From: Rhyzopertha dominica
Lineage: Eukaryota; Arthropoda; Insecta; Coleoptera; Bostrichidae
Assembly: GCA_025024175.1 (NCBI GenBank)
Contig: QCXZ01000041.1
Location: 16,921,786-16,985,785 of the forward strand
DNA length: 64,000 nt
Reading direction: 5' to 3'
A program made the translations under genes and the position numbers. Shown here piece by piece: positions 10,001 through 25,000 of the stretch. The notes beneath the pieces were generated by a model that saw only the letters and a list, made by a program, of their open reading frames with translations, was not told the DNA's origin and ran no database searches. Within the stretch, counting starts at the first letter, position 1, and every line of letters starts with the position of its first letter.

Positions 10001-13000
10001 TATTTTTTTTATATATTAATGATATTCGACGATCCTTGCTGGTTGTAAACTTGTCGATCACTCGTTGAAATTAGGAATGCTTGAAACGAATATCTAACTA
10101 AAAAAGTTCTGATAATTTTCTACTTTGCTGTTTTTAGTATTGATATAACTTTTTTTGTTATTTCTGTTGATTTCATTGAATTCCTAGCGCAATTTTGGTC
10201 TAAAAAGTGTTGTAATAATGTGGTCATTTTCAGTTATGTTTAGTCATGTCTCGTGAAAGTAAATGTGTACCATCGTCGAGTTGCACAAGGCAGGAATGAA
10301 GACGGCCGACATTGTTCAAACGACTGGATTCAAACTGGCCAGCATCTACTGAGCCGTGAAACGTTTAGAAGAGGCCGACGGGACCACAGACCACAGACCG
10401 TCCTCAAAGCTGCCTTCCAACCACCGCGTCCACTCCGCAGAACATCCAGAAGATTCGGTGCTGAATTCAACGAAATTCGGAGGTGTCGCTGAGCAAAATA
10501 GCAAAGAACCTTGGTATTAACCGAGAGTGCCAGAAACGTCCTTATGAAGAAGCTGAGACTACGTGCTACAAGATCGCTCGCGTCCACTTGCTGAATGAGA
10601 CGATGAAGGCGAAACGGTTCGAGAAATCTCGCTAGCCTGTCGAAAGTGCTCTTCATCGACGAGAAGATTTTCAAGATCAAGCCGCTCCACAACCGCCAGA
10701 ATCGCCTGCTGTTGCTCAAGAAAGGCCAGTAGAAGACTGCGGCGGCGAGAACCATCGGACGAAGTCATTTTTTGGCTTCGGTCATGGTTTGGACCGGAAT
10801 CTGCGCCACCGAGCGGAACGTCAAGATCAATGCCGCCCGCTACCAACAGCAAGTCCGCAACGTACTGCTTGGGCTACGCCGCACTTCGGCCCAGCTAGAT
10901 TTATTTACGCTCCAACAAGACTCCCGCCTGCGAGGAGCTGTTTCCGGGCTTTTGGTGTGCCCACCGAATTCGCCGGACTTCAACCCGATAGACTACTCGG
11001 TGTGGTCCATCCTGGATCAAAAAATTTGGGCTACCCGCTACGCTATCATCGAAGTGTTTAAAATGGCTCTGATGCGCATCTGGGGCGAAATGTGGAACTA
11101 GTGTGCGAGCATCGCCGGAAACATTCGCAAGCGACTGCATAAATGTGTTAAAGTCAAATGGTGCAATTTCGAACATTTATTGTAAATTTATATCCTTGGT
11201 GTTAAACGTTATAACAAACGTTACTGCTCATTAAATTAAAAGAACTTATTGCCCCCCTAAAGAAAGAGCAGTCAGGCGATTTTCTCACATAGAGTTCTTT
11301 AAAAAAAATCTTTATGCGTTAGACAAACTACGTTTTGCTCCTGCAGTAGTCATTCGTGTTACGCAGTGGCGGCTGGTGGCATTTTTATCTGGGGAAGCGC
11401 TGATTGAATAATACAAAAATTATTCCTAATTTAAATACTTTTCCTTTTATTTTTTAGAAATGTCCAGTTATCATTGCCACCAAACAATAAACAAACTAAA
11501 CAAAAAAAAAAGTATTTGTCTCTTCCCATCCGCGCAACCATGAAGTCTTTTCTTAAACATTTGCATCAAACTTTCTGGTAAATCCTTTTCGATTTTTGGT
11601 AACTGGGTTGTACTTGATTTAAATTTAATACAAGCACATGACATTTCGTTTTCCTTAATGTTTACTTTGTCCGCCAAACTCAGAGAACTGCAGTTTAATT
11701 TAATTAAATCACACAGCCACATTTTTTGTCTTTTTATTTTTTTTAATTAATTAATTAACTTTTTTAATTTAATTTTTAATTTTTTAATTTTTAATTTTTG
11801 TTTAGAATGTGATACATGTGAAGACAAGTATATTGGCCAGACCTCACAATAGATATCTAGTAGATTAGCACTACACAAAAGTGATATAAACACAAAACGT
11901 ATAAGATGTGCTCTAGCAGAACATGTATCAAACAACAATCATAACATAAATTGGGATAGTGTCAAAATTTTAGAAAAAGAGCGAAATACTAATAAAAGAC
12001 TAATTTTGGAGATGTACGTAATTAATAACGTTATTAATAAAAAATCGGATACACAAAATTTAAGTAATATACACACATATTTGTTATCGACAGAAATTTT
12101 ACAAAATTAATGAAACCTAAATTCAAGTAGTTATTGGCGATTTCTTTAAAAATTGAAGTTTATTGTACCATAATCCTTTAGGAAGTATTGCTGCAATTTT
12201 GACATTAACATATAAGAAACTTTTAATAATATACATAATAAAAAGTTTAGGAATTGAAATTTGAAATTAAAATAAAAGTGGTTTGTGAATCTGACTAGTA
12301 ACTACGACGTATATGTCACCTTATTTGTTATGATCATTATATTGTATGTAAAATTTCTGGATTGTGTTATATGTTATATGTGTATTACATTTAGCATATA
12401 CTGGTTAAAATTTCGAAGATTCCTTTCCCTAATATAGCTACCTATTTAAAACTCAAATTAGTAAGTAACATGTTGTTGTTCCACTTCTTGTAAAATTAAT
12501 GTAAACTGGATTGTTGTTGCAGTAAGCCCTGAAGAAGATTGTAATAAAGCAATTGAAAGCTTGGCCAAAATAAAGAGTACCCATTAATCTTTACCACCAG
12601 GTCGAATTCCCCCAAGATATTTCAGCTTAATATAATATATAATATAATATAATGACTAATGTGCCGTGTGTCACCGCTACTAGACTGCAGACCTACTAAG
12701 CTCACAGTCAATGGCGATCATGGTACAGAGACTGGCCGTACTGTGGTCAACGTTTCTATTGCTGGCGCCATGTTTCCTTCTGATTTAGTTGCAAACAAGT
12801 GTATGCCGATAAAAAAGATAGGGATTTGCAGTTTTCTCTGTTGCATTCCGGACCCTGACCCTGCCAAACTCGGTCGCTCCGGGAGTCCGGTTACTCCGAA
12901 GCGATTTTTTAGCATCTTGAGTATAGCTCACCAACTGTTAAAGCGTAAAAGTCCGATATGCTACTTCGATGAAAATCCGGGGTAGAGTTTCGTTTTTCTT

Positions 13001-16000
13001 TTAAATTATTTTCTTTGTTATTTGAGCTATCGAGATAAAACTTTGTATGTAGGTGCAGTTTGTTATATTATATCTTTTGGTGGATTTTCCTCCGAGTCTT
13101 TGGAAAATATACAGGAAAAACCGGTAAAACTTTACCGATATGTTCAACTAAAATTTGAAATGAGCTTTCGGATATCGACAGTTAATTATTACCTGAATGC
13201 ATTTTAAATGGACGTAAGATATAGATAATGATGGGACAACATGCCAACATATTCGGCTCTGAAGTTCGAACATGCTGTGCGATGAGCTATTCAGCTGCAA
13301 ATGCGCCGGATGGCGTTCAGATGCGTTACTTGTAGTAAACCTTGGTGTATATATGTCGCTTTGATCTCGAATCTGAATAGGGCTTTGGTAGTGCAGTGCT
13401 AAGCACGTTTGACTAGTAATAAAAAGGTCCCGGGTTCGATTCCCGGTCAAAGTTGGCAATGCTTTTTCAAGACATATGTTGCCTGTTATCCCAATATCTC
13501 TCTCTTTTGCTAATTTAAAACGCATTCAGGCGATAATTAACTTTGATTAAGCATATATAATATTGTTTTAAATACATAATAACTATTAAACTACCAAGTT
13601 TTATAAGAAATCTTACAAGTAAAAACCGATTTAGACTTAATACTTATTACTCGTATGTTTAAGTAAGCCATTGCAATTACTTTTATTTATTGCTAATTAT
13701 CTATTATCAGTTGTTGCCAACCGCAGTGTGTTCATTGTCTTTGAAAATTACAGTGCCTTATTGCAAATCACAATGATTTCAATTGCAGATTCCATGCCAG
13801 AGTTGTCTCATTGGTCGCCGCATTACACTCCTGTGCTGAAATAATAATCGTACTAATTTAACAGTGCCTAATGACAATTTGCGTTATTAAATTATTAAAT
13901 ATTTATGAAGCCTCAGTGAGAGGCGGTTTTCGTTTTGAAAGGGCCGAGACGCAAATAAAACGAGTGGAAATTAAAATTCATGCGCCGCACCGAGTTGTCG
14001 GTTTCTGTGCATATTAAAACAGGGCGCCGTAACGCTCGGCATCGCTGTACATTTTCGCCTTGTATATGCTCCCCGCTAATTACTTTTGATGTAAAACAGA
14101 ACGCCGTGCATGATTGCGACGTTGTTCGTGTAATTCGACGTGCAATGTCGTTTACGAAGTTGGGATTGCAGAACAGAACACGAACCGGTCCTTTATTCTC
14201 GAAAATGGCGATGAATAAAGCTAACCGCCTGACTTTTGGACGTAAACATGTTTTTAGTATTGATTAAATGTTATTTTGTTTACTACCTTGTTTTCCAACG
14301 CAGCTTGATACTTGATGTCAGACAGAATTGGAGTGTAACAAGGAAAAGAAGAAGTATGTACCAATTGTTATGTTTAGACTAATTTAACTCAAGCTAGACA
14401 AACTGTATTTAATATTATTATGTACATGATTGAATAAACTTTCAAGATTTATTGCTTAGAAGGAATATACTTAATGTCATGAAAAAACATGTAGGTAAAT
14501 TTTGATCATCATTAGGCGAAGACCTATCCAACTAACCATCAACGAACCAGATCCGTTGAACCGTTCTCGAGATAAAGTGCGGACAATAGCGTCTTTTTTG
14601 AAAATGTCTTTACCTTTTCACCCGGCGCTAATACTTTGCTTTAGAGACAACAAAAAGAAAAGTTAAGAAAAGAACTAACATTTTTTTATACTAGTTTTAT
14701 GTAAACAATTTAACCAAAAGATTTCCTACACCCAACAGTTAGTAATCTACCACCAAATGAACTGTAATTGATCAATAAACGGTACCTTGTAGCCCCACCG
14801 TGAAGATAAAGGAAAAGCTATACTGCTAAACCTTATAAATACCATACACCGCTTTCCTGGTGAATTTCTAGAATTAGCCCCATTCTTCACTGAGAAAAGG
14901 GGGTGACCTCACTAGAAATGGCCGACATCTAAGTCAGCACTAATATAGCGTATTGGATAATTGCCATTGCAAAAATCAAATAAAATCACAAAACTAAGCT
15001 CATGTTAATATTCATTTACTGGCAGTTGACTGATACCATTTTGGGATAACTTAAACCCTTTAATTAAAAAACCTTTGGTACATTAAAATTGAGAATACAG
15101 TTAAATTTTATTGCACTACATCACTAATAAATTATTATTAATTTGATCTTTTTTTTTGTATTAAGCTGCTGGCATGCAAGTTGCTTTTGGTTTGAAATCA
15201 AGTATGTATGTATGTTTCAATTCTATCTCTGTACTGACGATTTCGTTAAGGTACCCAATACCACTTTATCTGTTTTCGTAATAATGTAGATTAAAACTTT
15301 TTGAAGAAAAGTAATAAGTCCACTTGAAGTTTTCAGTTTTGAGAAAGATCTGGTCTACTTTTGATGAAGAAACGTCAGTCAAAGTAAAGGCTTTAAAGAT
15401 TGAAGCAAAAAAGTGTGAGCGTTACTCATTCAGACGGATCTGAATTAAAATAAGTCTTAACTGACGGATTTTTCAAAATGGCTTCCATGAGCCCCCATAC
15501 AAAACTTTGACCTTGCCTGCATTTCTGAAGTTCTCTGCCGTCAACTGGTGGCACTTAAACTCAATTGCCTCTCAAAGAAGCATTAGGGGGCGACCGATTT
15601 GAGACTGTCCAGATAGAAGCGTTCTTGCGCAATTGGCTGCAGAGCCGCCCCGCTTCATTTAGCGAGATCGTGATGAATAAATTGCCTAAGCATTGGAAAA
15701 ACTGCGTTATTAAACCATGTTGACAAAATAGATTTTTGTGTAAACGCTCGATTATATTTGATTTTTCCTTAGTATTGCAAGTAGCTGGTTTGACGTCTCT
15801 TGTCGTATATTTATAAAAATAGTTCTTATTTAAGCTACTAGTAACTGTCCTTAATACTATGCGATCACTAAACATTATGCTGAGATTCACTCCTAATCCT
15901 AAGACACACTCCTTATAACCAAAAGCAGTACATAAGTCTTGTTATGATGTGGGGAAACTAGCGCCTGCGGATTAGGCAATCAGAATTAGGTTCGCATGAT

Positions 16001-19000
16001 TGCCTAAGGTTTGATATTCTGGTATGATCGCGAAGCTTCCTTGCTAGACAGGGAGATGGCTCCAGAAGTAAGTGAATTGGTGGTGTTATAATAGTAGTGT
16101 ATTGTACTAGTGGTGTTTGAATTTAGACTATTTCGGTGCTCGTGTGTAAATAAAGAAAGTTAAGTTAGAAATCCGCATTTTTAGAACTCGTACACGTAAC
16201 AGTATTTTGAGTGGCTTAAGGAGAAAAATGAAAGTTGTATAGCAAAGATACGGAAACTTTAACAAAAGAAAAACTCGGAGTCCTGCTCCAACAGGAAGTA
16301 TACTAACTGCATGCAGCTGAAAATGCGTTTCGTCAATCCGCAGTGCCTATAGCTTTTACATTTAATGTCCTCGGTCTCTTCGAAAGAGGCCTCTCCCGCG
16401 CGGCATCCTGCAGAGGAGCCCTAATGCGTGAGTCACAGTCCGCCGGGGGGGCCCAGTGTGACAGTTGTGTCTCGAGGGCCCGCGCCTAACGAACGCCTAA
16501 TTCAATCAAAGATCTGACTGAACGCGTCTATGCGCCCGCGGTACGATTTATACCCAGAGAGGCTTCCAAGAAACAAAAGTGAAATCCTGCCTCCGCAGAA
16601 TTACTCAGGATGTAACAGACGTATGCCGTTTGGTCGTTTGGCAACTATGAAGTGATATATTTTAAAGATGAAGCTTCTAGTGAGACAGTTTTACATAATG
16701 AGTGTTATTTGGAATTAAATATTACGAATGCAGTAAACAAAAGGCTTAAAGTGCTGAAATCAAATAAGATTTGCTGTGTTACAATGTATATAAGCACCAC
16801 GGCGTATCTTNAATGGAGCAAACTAACCATTAATTATTCAAGTGATATTTGGTTATGAGGCACCGTTTAGATCAAAGAATTTGCGGCCTCTCAAAGAAGT
16901 GACCTATACTTGTCAACTGTCGATTTTTGAATTATCTGATATATTTTAATATAAGAAAACGCCTGGGAATGTGTATTTTCAACATATTCTACAGTGGTTT
17001 GTGGGATAATTAAGTGTAAGGTTGCAGATAGCTCACATTGATATGCAATCTTCACTACAATCGCCGTGTATATTGTAGCTCGGCAGCAGTTACAAAAAGG
17101 CGGCACAAAGAATTCAGAAATCAACGCCGCCCGCGTTGCATGAATCATTTATAGAAGCCCTGTATAAATGTTTTTGTTAACACAGAAATTTTAATACAGA
17201 GGAGTCTTACATATACAGGCTTCTCACATATAGAAATATAAAATTTACAAATATATAATGGTGGCGCAAGTGAGAACTACGAATAACCAAAGGTAAAGGT
17301 AAAAATTGAATTTTTAGATAAATGCGTCTTCGAAAGGGGCTTTATTAAACCTTCAAAATGAGGTATTACTAGACTTCTCTTTCCTGCTAGGAATTTCGAA
17401 TGTTACATTACATGATGTTCCTCCCTGAAATAAAATCGAACTGTTTCAGAATATTACTCGATTTTGTTTCCCATAGGAGGTGGTTTGTTTTCATTTTGAA
17501 ACGCGCGGTTGCACAAGTTCATTTTACCGAATAAGATTGTACCTCAATTATGAAAAGATTCGGGCGATAAATTGATAATAATAATTATACTCGTATACTA
17601 CTACACTCAAGGATTCGCCTTCTTCTAGTGAACCTGGGGTAAATGCAATTGAACTATACTGAAACTGTGGGCGTTTGAGTTGGTCGGTATGGATCCAACC
17701 GACTTGGACCGTTGAACCCGGTCCAGTGGATCTGAAACGATTACATGTTCGTCCCTGATCTTTCGCGGACCAGTGCAGTGGATCAGAAAGACATAGACTT
17801 AGTTTGGGTTTAGTATTGAGTATACTTTAGTATACTTTAGTATACTTTATAACTATATCCTACTTATTTGTTCACACTGCTTTTACTTTAATCATATTGT
17901 CATATGTCTATGACTTGTACCTACTACAAAAATTAATCAATGAATAACAATAACATACCTGCATACCTATGTATGCGATAAAATTATTGTTTTAATTTTA
18001 TTGCCATCAATGGTATGTACCGAGTATATTCCTATTATTAATTTGAAAAATTATTTTATGTAACGTTTCTCTGTACAGTGTGAACTTGTGTATTAGTAAT
18101 AATGATGTACTGTAGTAAAAAAGCAACAATGGGTACAGGTGCAGTAAATAAGTACTTGTATTCATGTCTAAACTGTTTTTTTTTCCTGAAAGTTAAGAGG
18201 CTATAGTAAGCTAAAAACAGGGTTGGCAAAAAACATGTTTTTTTTTAAAATTAAACAAAACAAACAGTTTTTTTTAATTTAATCATGTTTAAATCGTTTT
18301 AAACATGTTTTTTTTATTTAGTTAAAAACATGTTTAAAACGTTTTAAACACTGTTTTAAACATAAACTTTCTTGCAAATTTACTATACATAGTAATGAAA
18401 ATAAATACGAGCAGATGGCGCGGAGCGTAGCAGTTGTCTAAAAATCCCTAGATGACTACGATTATCAGTTGTCATTTGTCTTTTTTGTTCACGCAACAAT
18501 TTTAGTTATTATGAGTCGATTTCTCTTTTCTATTTTAAACTAGAATCAACATTGTTCTTAAAATCTAGACCAATCACATAACCCAATTTAAGGTTACTGG
18601 GTTAATTTTAGCTAATATCAACTTTAACAAAGAGAATAGAAACCGACATTGTCTGTTTAAAAGTTTAAAGTTCAACAGTTACAATGACGTAGTAGGAAGG
18701 ATGCAGTGTGGAATAACTGACAAAATTAAGGTGCAAAATGGTAGAATGCGAGCTCAATGCAAGAAGTGCAAAAAAGATATGGTTACACTAGTAAAAAAGT
18801 AAAAATGCTGTTATTTTTTATTCTCTGTTTATTGTTTTTTATATTCCCAAGTTCTGATAACTATTGGTTTTTTTTTGTACTAGTAAGTATCTAGTAAGTG
18901 TTGAATGAACCTCTTATTTATTGTTTTGTAGTATTGGACCAGAAATACAAATTTTTCTGTTATGTTAAGTTTAAGACTTTTAAACAATGTAAACTGGTCC

Positions 19001-22000
19001 ATTTTTCTCTAAGTGGATATAAAAGTAATGTTTACTTCTACAATAAATCTCGCCGAAGTCTATCAAATCCACTATATTTAATGAATAGGCAAAGCGCTTT
19101 CAGCTGTAATTAGCCATCATCAGTCCCTCATTGTGTAAAAAAGGGTACAAAAGAATTTATAAACCTGACATTGTCAAAATCGAAACAAGCAATCTTAACT
19201 TCAAACAAAAAAGTAGCCTGCATGTCAAAAGCACAAACATAAAATCAATGATCAAATAAAGAATTTAGAAAAGGACAACTAAAATTACAAAAATCATTCA
19301 AAATTGTAAAAATACCATTTTGTTCGCAATAAAGACAAAATTCCAGTTTTGAATCATTCGGGAGTTTATAGTTTTTCTTGTAACGATTGTAATTCTGTTT
19401 ATATTGGCCAAAGCGGAAGATCTTTTTCAATTAGAGGCAATGAACACTTGAAACAATAAGAAAAATATAAAAATACTGATATAGTTAATACAAATTCTTC
19501 ATTAACAAATCATTTATTGTCATTTAAACACATCACCCTTTAAATAATTTAAATTCTTTACATGTCTGTAATAAATCCTCAAAATTAAATTTTCTAGAAA
19601 TTCTTGAAATATTCAAAATTATAGATAACGGTAATTTTACAATTTTGAATGATTTTTGTAATTTTAGCTGTCCTATTCTAAATTCTTTATTTGATCATTG
19701 ATTTCATGGTTGTGCTTTTGGCATGCAGGCTATTTTTTTGTTTGAAGTCAAGATTGCTTATTTCGATTTTGACAATGTCAGGTTTATAAATTCTTTTGTA
19801 TTCTTTTTTACACACTGATGATGGCTAATTATAGCTGAAAGCGCTTTGCCTGTTCATTAAATAAAAAATGTTAAAGTTAAATTAAAACTGTTGTATCAAT
19901 AAAAAGTTTGAGAAAACATTTACGTATTTTCTAACTGGGTCTGGTTTTGTATTCAATTAATTTTTAATGCAAATGTGGGGTGACATTATGTAGATATGTA
20001 ATTGCTAATAATCTTGTCTATCTATTTCTGGAAGATAAACAAGCTTAATAGTAATAATTAATGAATCATACACAATAGTCATCAAAAAACACTGTTTAAA
20101 ACATTAACAAAAAAAATGTTTAAAACATTCTGTTTTAAACATTTTGTTTTAATCATGCCAACCCTGGCTAAAAATAAACAAAATAGTCATGATCGTTTGG
20201 CAAATAACGATTGTGTCAATAGGTTGTATGTATTTTCTTATTTACTACTTAAATAGTATGTTTAACTATTTCTCGTAGGTAATACAACTTTATCTTTTTA
20301 TATATTTCAAATGTGTCCAATTAGTACCTGGAGTATTTACTACGTTGCGGGCGTCTTGTTTTCGGTACGTGAAATCATCTTTTATTTGCAAATGTTTTCA
20401 AAACTAAATATTATGTTTAGTTAGGTGTAGAGGACTCCATGATTTGTATGTTCTGTTACTTTTCACAGGCTAATATTATTTTATTAAATTCGCTGCTAAC
20501 TATACAAAGTATTTGCATTTCCATGGATTCATCGTTTTTTTAAAGCGCAAAACTGAATACGTACCAAAATGTTACTTTATGTATGTATGTTTATGTTTGA
20601 TGTTGAAACAATTATTGCATGGTATTCAATCTAAGTTCATACCTACGAGTATCTTATTTCGAAGCTGTTTAGAGCAGTGCATATTTATTTACTGTATTAT
20701 GCTATTCACTAGCGGATACACAGGAAACTTCCTTTTCCAAGTAATTTAATTTGATAACCCACCATTCATTATGGAGCTTTCTGATAAAATATAATATATG
20801 CTATAAAATGTAAAAGCAAAGTTGATTTTTGTATGAAGTATACAGAATACATCAATTCGTTTGCAGTGCTGATTACAAAAGCATTAAAATGGTTTACTGA
20901 AAAGCAGAGTTCAGTTACCATGCCGTACCGAAATAACTAAAAGAGAATGTTGCGGAATCAGCGCCATCTTTGTAGCGGAGTTCCAGTCGTGTAGATACGA
21001 TGTAGTAGGACACTGCAAGTAGTGATTCTAGCTACAGATGGCAGGAAATATCGATACTCTACGGAGAATTCTATAAATCTGCGTCTTGAATTTTCGATGG
21101 GAGTATGAATAGCCCGACGGAGTGAGCCCGGACAGTTCTGAATTCGAATACCGGTTATTCAGTGAGCGAAAGACTTAGTGAATTAGCTGTTTTTAGTGCA
21201 AGTGTGTGCAGTATAGTGATTTAGTAAATTAGTAGGGTTAAAGTAGTAATGTTGTAAACTAGTTGTGTTTAGACCTAGTGTATTTGGAACTAGTGCTTTA
21301 AACAAAAGGAATTAAGTCAGAAGTCAGCAGTTTTTAAGCCCGTATTCGTAACAAGAACAAATGACTACCAACTAATAACAACTACCAGCGATCGGAAATG
21401 TTACTGTTCATACATTTTATTGTTAAAAAGGTGTAAATAAATCCCAAAACGTTTGCAAAATCATAATTTCATTGATAAAACAAAAAGTATTTCGAACGTT
21501 GTCCCCTCCTAATTATCTATACAGAATTTTTTGCGAATGATTTGTATTGTCTTATATTCAGTGTCACCTTACCTGTATTCTAGCTTCGTTTAATTTTGTA
21601 CTTCTAGCTAATTCTTCCCGGCAGTAAATGTCTGGATAATGGCTCTTCGCAAAGGCAGCTTCCAGTTCAGCCAGCTGCTCCTGCGTGAACGTTGTCCGGT
21701 GTCTTCTTCTCGCGGGAGTCGGACATGAGGCGGTGGTAGGCGTGTGACCGGCATGTTGCGGTCCTCCGGGTGATACAGTTCCTNAACTATTGCTACCCGT
21801 CGAAGCNGGTTCCGGTTTTAATTTTTTAAAAGCGCCATCTGGAAATATAAATATTAAATAGAAGATTGTTCTGTTGTTTTTCTTTTATGGATATAGTTGT
21901 GCGCTGTGAAGCGCCACTTCAGTTCATCGGATCTTTTGTACCCTAGAGAATAAGTTTGGTCCTGCTTACGTGACTATGCCAATTATGCCTCCATTTGATC

Positions 22001-25000
22001 TACGTTTAGACTTTAGAACAACCCAAACCGATGTCGACTCGCTAATGAACAATGCAAAGCACGTGAAACACATCTTCGATTTCTTATTTTGCATCCATAC
22101 GCAACACTTTATGGCGAACAAATCAAGTACAAGTACAGTATCCAGCGCCGCTTCTAGCGGNGGGCAATTTCGTGCCCCGCACGAAGNAGCCTCAAGCGAA
22201 AGGCGCCAGAAAGCCAAATTTTTACCAACTTTTTTCGGTAATTTCTTTATTTTTGGGAATTATACGTATTCACTCGTTCCAGATGTTAACGGTTCTTCTT
22301 TTTTTAATAGTTACTGCGCAGCGCCCTCTTTGATCTACTAGTTTAAGTATAAATCTTTCCTAACCACCAAGATGTGCGCGGTGCGTCGGCGCTACGCATT
22401 TTCAGTTGTGAGTCACACGACCGCACACGACTACGCTCGACAGTCTACATACATGTCGAGACCGGAAAATATTTTTGAAATAATTTATCGAATATTTGCT
22501 CATGTTCTGCCAATTTCTGTAGATGATGTAGTGTACCTAATAAATAGTATAAAAGGTAGGGAAATTCTCAAATAGCAAATTAAGTACTTAAACCATATTT
22601 GTGTATTAATTAGGTTCGATTTACGTTTGCATAGTTGGAATTACTAAATTCACAATAGCAGGATAATTTTTGTGAATGAAAAATGTTTGATCGTAAAAAG
22701 AAAAAACCGTCGGGACATGAATATAGAAAAAGAAGAGCTCTACGTGAAGTTGATGGTGAAAAAAAGGAAAGGCGTTTTAGATTCATTTTTTAAACCTACC
22801 GAACAGAATATGCCGTCAACTTCCACATCAGTGACGGTCGCAGACACTTTGCTAGTGTCAGAAAAAATGGATTTAACTGAAGAAGTAGTGTCAGTAGACT
22901 CTTACCAGGATGTTACCAACGTTTCATCAAGCGATCCAAGCCCAGGAACATCATGTTTTCTTGAGCTACCGGGAATAACCACGATTTCTGGTGATGATGA
23001 TGCCAGCGTCAATAGTGCCGGTAGTGTTAATTCTTATTCTGAACAATGTTCCAATGTCTCTAATGATTTTCTTAATGAACCTTCTAAGTGGCCTTTCCCA
23101 TTGACGCAAAAAGATATCGATTTTTTGGTTTTACACTATACGATTCCCAAAATTAATTTTACAGAAAAGTTTCCTCAAGATACAAGTGGTAGGAGCTTTT
23201 CTAATAGCTATTTTAGACGTCGTTTAAAAAATGGTGAAGAAATTATTCGGGATTGGCTTATGTACTCTCGACAGCGTATTTTGCTTTTGTTGCAAAATTT
23301 TTAGTCCTAACCTTAATATTAAATTGACCGACGTGGTTCACGGTTTTAACGATTGGAGGCATTTATCAGATAGTTTGGTAAACCATGAAAAGTCTGTAAA
23401 CCACTTGTCTTCTTTTAAAAAATGGTTAGAACTCAAAGCAAGACTTCAAAATAAAACTACCATCGGCAGCACCCAACAAATGCTATTTGATTTGGAACAA
23501 CCACACTGGTGTGCTGTTATTGAAAGGCTTATAGCAATCATTCAGTACCTTGCAACTTGTTGTTTACCGCTGCGTGGTTCCTCAAATGTTCTTTATGAAC
23601 CAAATAATGGTAATTTTTTGAAAGCTGTTGAGATGGTAGCGAAATTCGATCCAACGTTGTCAGAACATTTAAGAAGAATTAATGTTACAAAGACCGATAA
23701 TAAAAGAATGCCTCATTATTTGGGGGACACATTTCAAAATGAAATAATCGTATTAATGTCAAATAAGATTAAAAGTCATATTATTGGTAAAGTAAAAAAG
23801 AACAAGTATTTTTCGATTATTGTGGACAGTACACCAGATATCAGTCATAAGGAGCAAGTAACTATTGTTATCCGATTTGTAGATACTGAAAAAGTTTCAA
23901 TAGAAGAGCATTTTGTAGGTTTCTATGAAATTTTTGATACTACCGGACAAGGCTTTCTTGATGTTGTGTGTCATGCAATAAAAGAACTGGGGCTAGATAT
24001 TGCAGACTTCAGAGGCCAAGGATACGATAACGGGGCCAACATGAGATGTAAAAACATTGGTCTACAGAAAAATTTTTTAGAAATTAATCAGAAAGCCTTT
24101 TTCGTAACTTGTCAAACGATCAGTTTCTTTAGTTTGATACAAGAACTATTTGTTTTCTTTTCGGGTTCAGTGTATAGATGGGATATTTTAAAAAAATATG
24201 TTAAAAACGTAGTACTCAAATCAGTCAGTGAGACTAGGTGGGAGAGCCGAGTAAATGCAATAAAACCGCTACGATTCAATTTCAAAGAAATTACCGATGC
24301 GTTGTCACACATAGAAAACGACATGTTACGAGATCTTACTTCCAGGCATCAAGCGACTACTTTGTTGAACAAAATAAAATCTTTTGAATTTTTGTTGTCC
24401 GTTGTAGTGTGGTACGACAAAATTTCTAAGGTAAATGTAGCTAGCAAGTTACTGCAAACTAAAGATTTTGATCTGCAAGCAGGTGTAGAAGCATTGCAAA
24501 ATGTGTTGTCCTACATCAAAGATTTGCGCAATGACCAAAGTTTCGATGCCTTTTATCAGACGGCATCGGGCATATCAGAACAATTAGAAATTGACGTAAG
24601 TTTTCCATGTGTACGACATAAACGAGTTAAGCGTCAGTTTTCTTATGAAACTGCAGATGAAACGACAGATGACCCAAAAGCAAATATTAAAGCAAATTTT
24701 CTTTTTTCGTTATTTTAGACGTTGCCACAGTATCGATAGAGGAGAGGCTTATGTTATTAAATGAACAGTAAAACAACTATAGCTTTTTATATAATATCCA
24801 ATTATTTGACGAAAACACATTGCAAAAATCTGTTAATGATTTATATTTAAAATTCAAAACCGATGAAGATTGTGATTTTGATCCGACTGATTTAAAAAAT
24901 GAGCTGTTAACTTTGAAACCCTTTTTAAAAAAAGAGTCCACTAAAACTCCTCTCGAAATTGTGTGCTACATTTTTCAAAATAAACTACNGAGTTTATTTC

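Larger units (their letters stand above)
18210..20174 (+). mobile_element. hAT-type element with perfect 8-bp target duplication, containing a nested Penelope-like copy
   Basis: Terminal repeats CAGGGTTGGCA start at 18218 and, reversed, end at 20166. The 8-bp sequence GCTAAAAA flanks both sides exactly (18210-18217, 20167-20174), as expected for hAT. Subterminal DNA is packed with AAACATGTTT/AAACATTT runs on both ends. Near 18690-18800 a frame reads [26 protein letters not shown], resembling the start of a BED zinc finger. The rest of the transposase is gone. A Penelope-like fragment (19077-19866) lies inside. Confidence 0.85.

Noticed and set aside
10330..10852. Minus-strand frames of 141 and 97 codons
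   Set aside because: Antisense shadows of the GC-rich mariner transposase.
12659..12985. 108-codon frame as a gene
   Set aside because: Composition and content unremarkable, both strands open, no recognised domain.
13379..13455. Functional tRNA gene
   Set aside because: B box and T arm are good but the anticodon arm does not pair and the intervening length is wrong; better explained as a SINE head.
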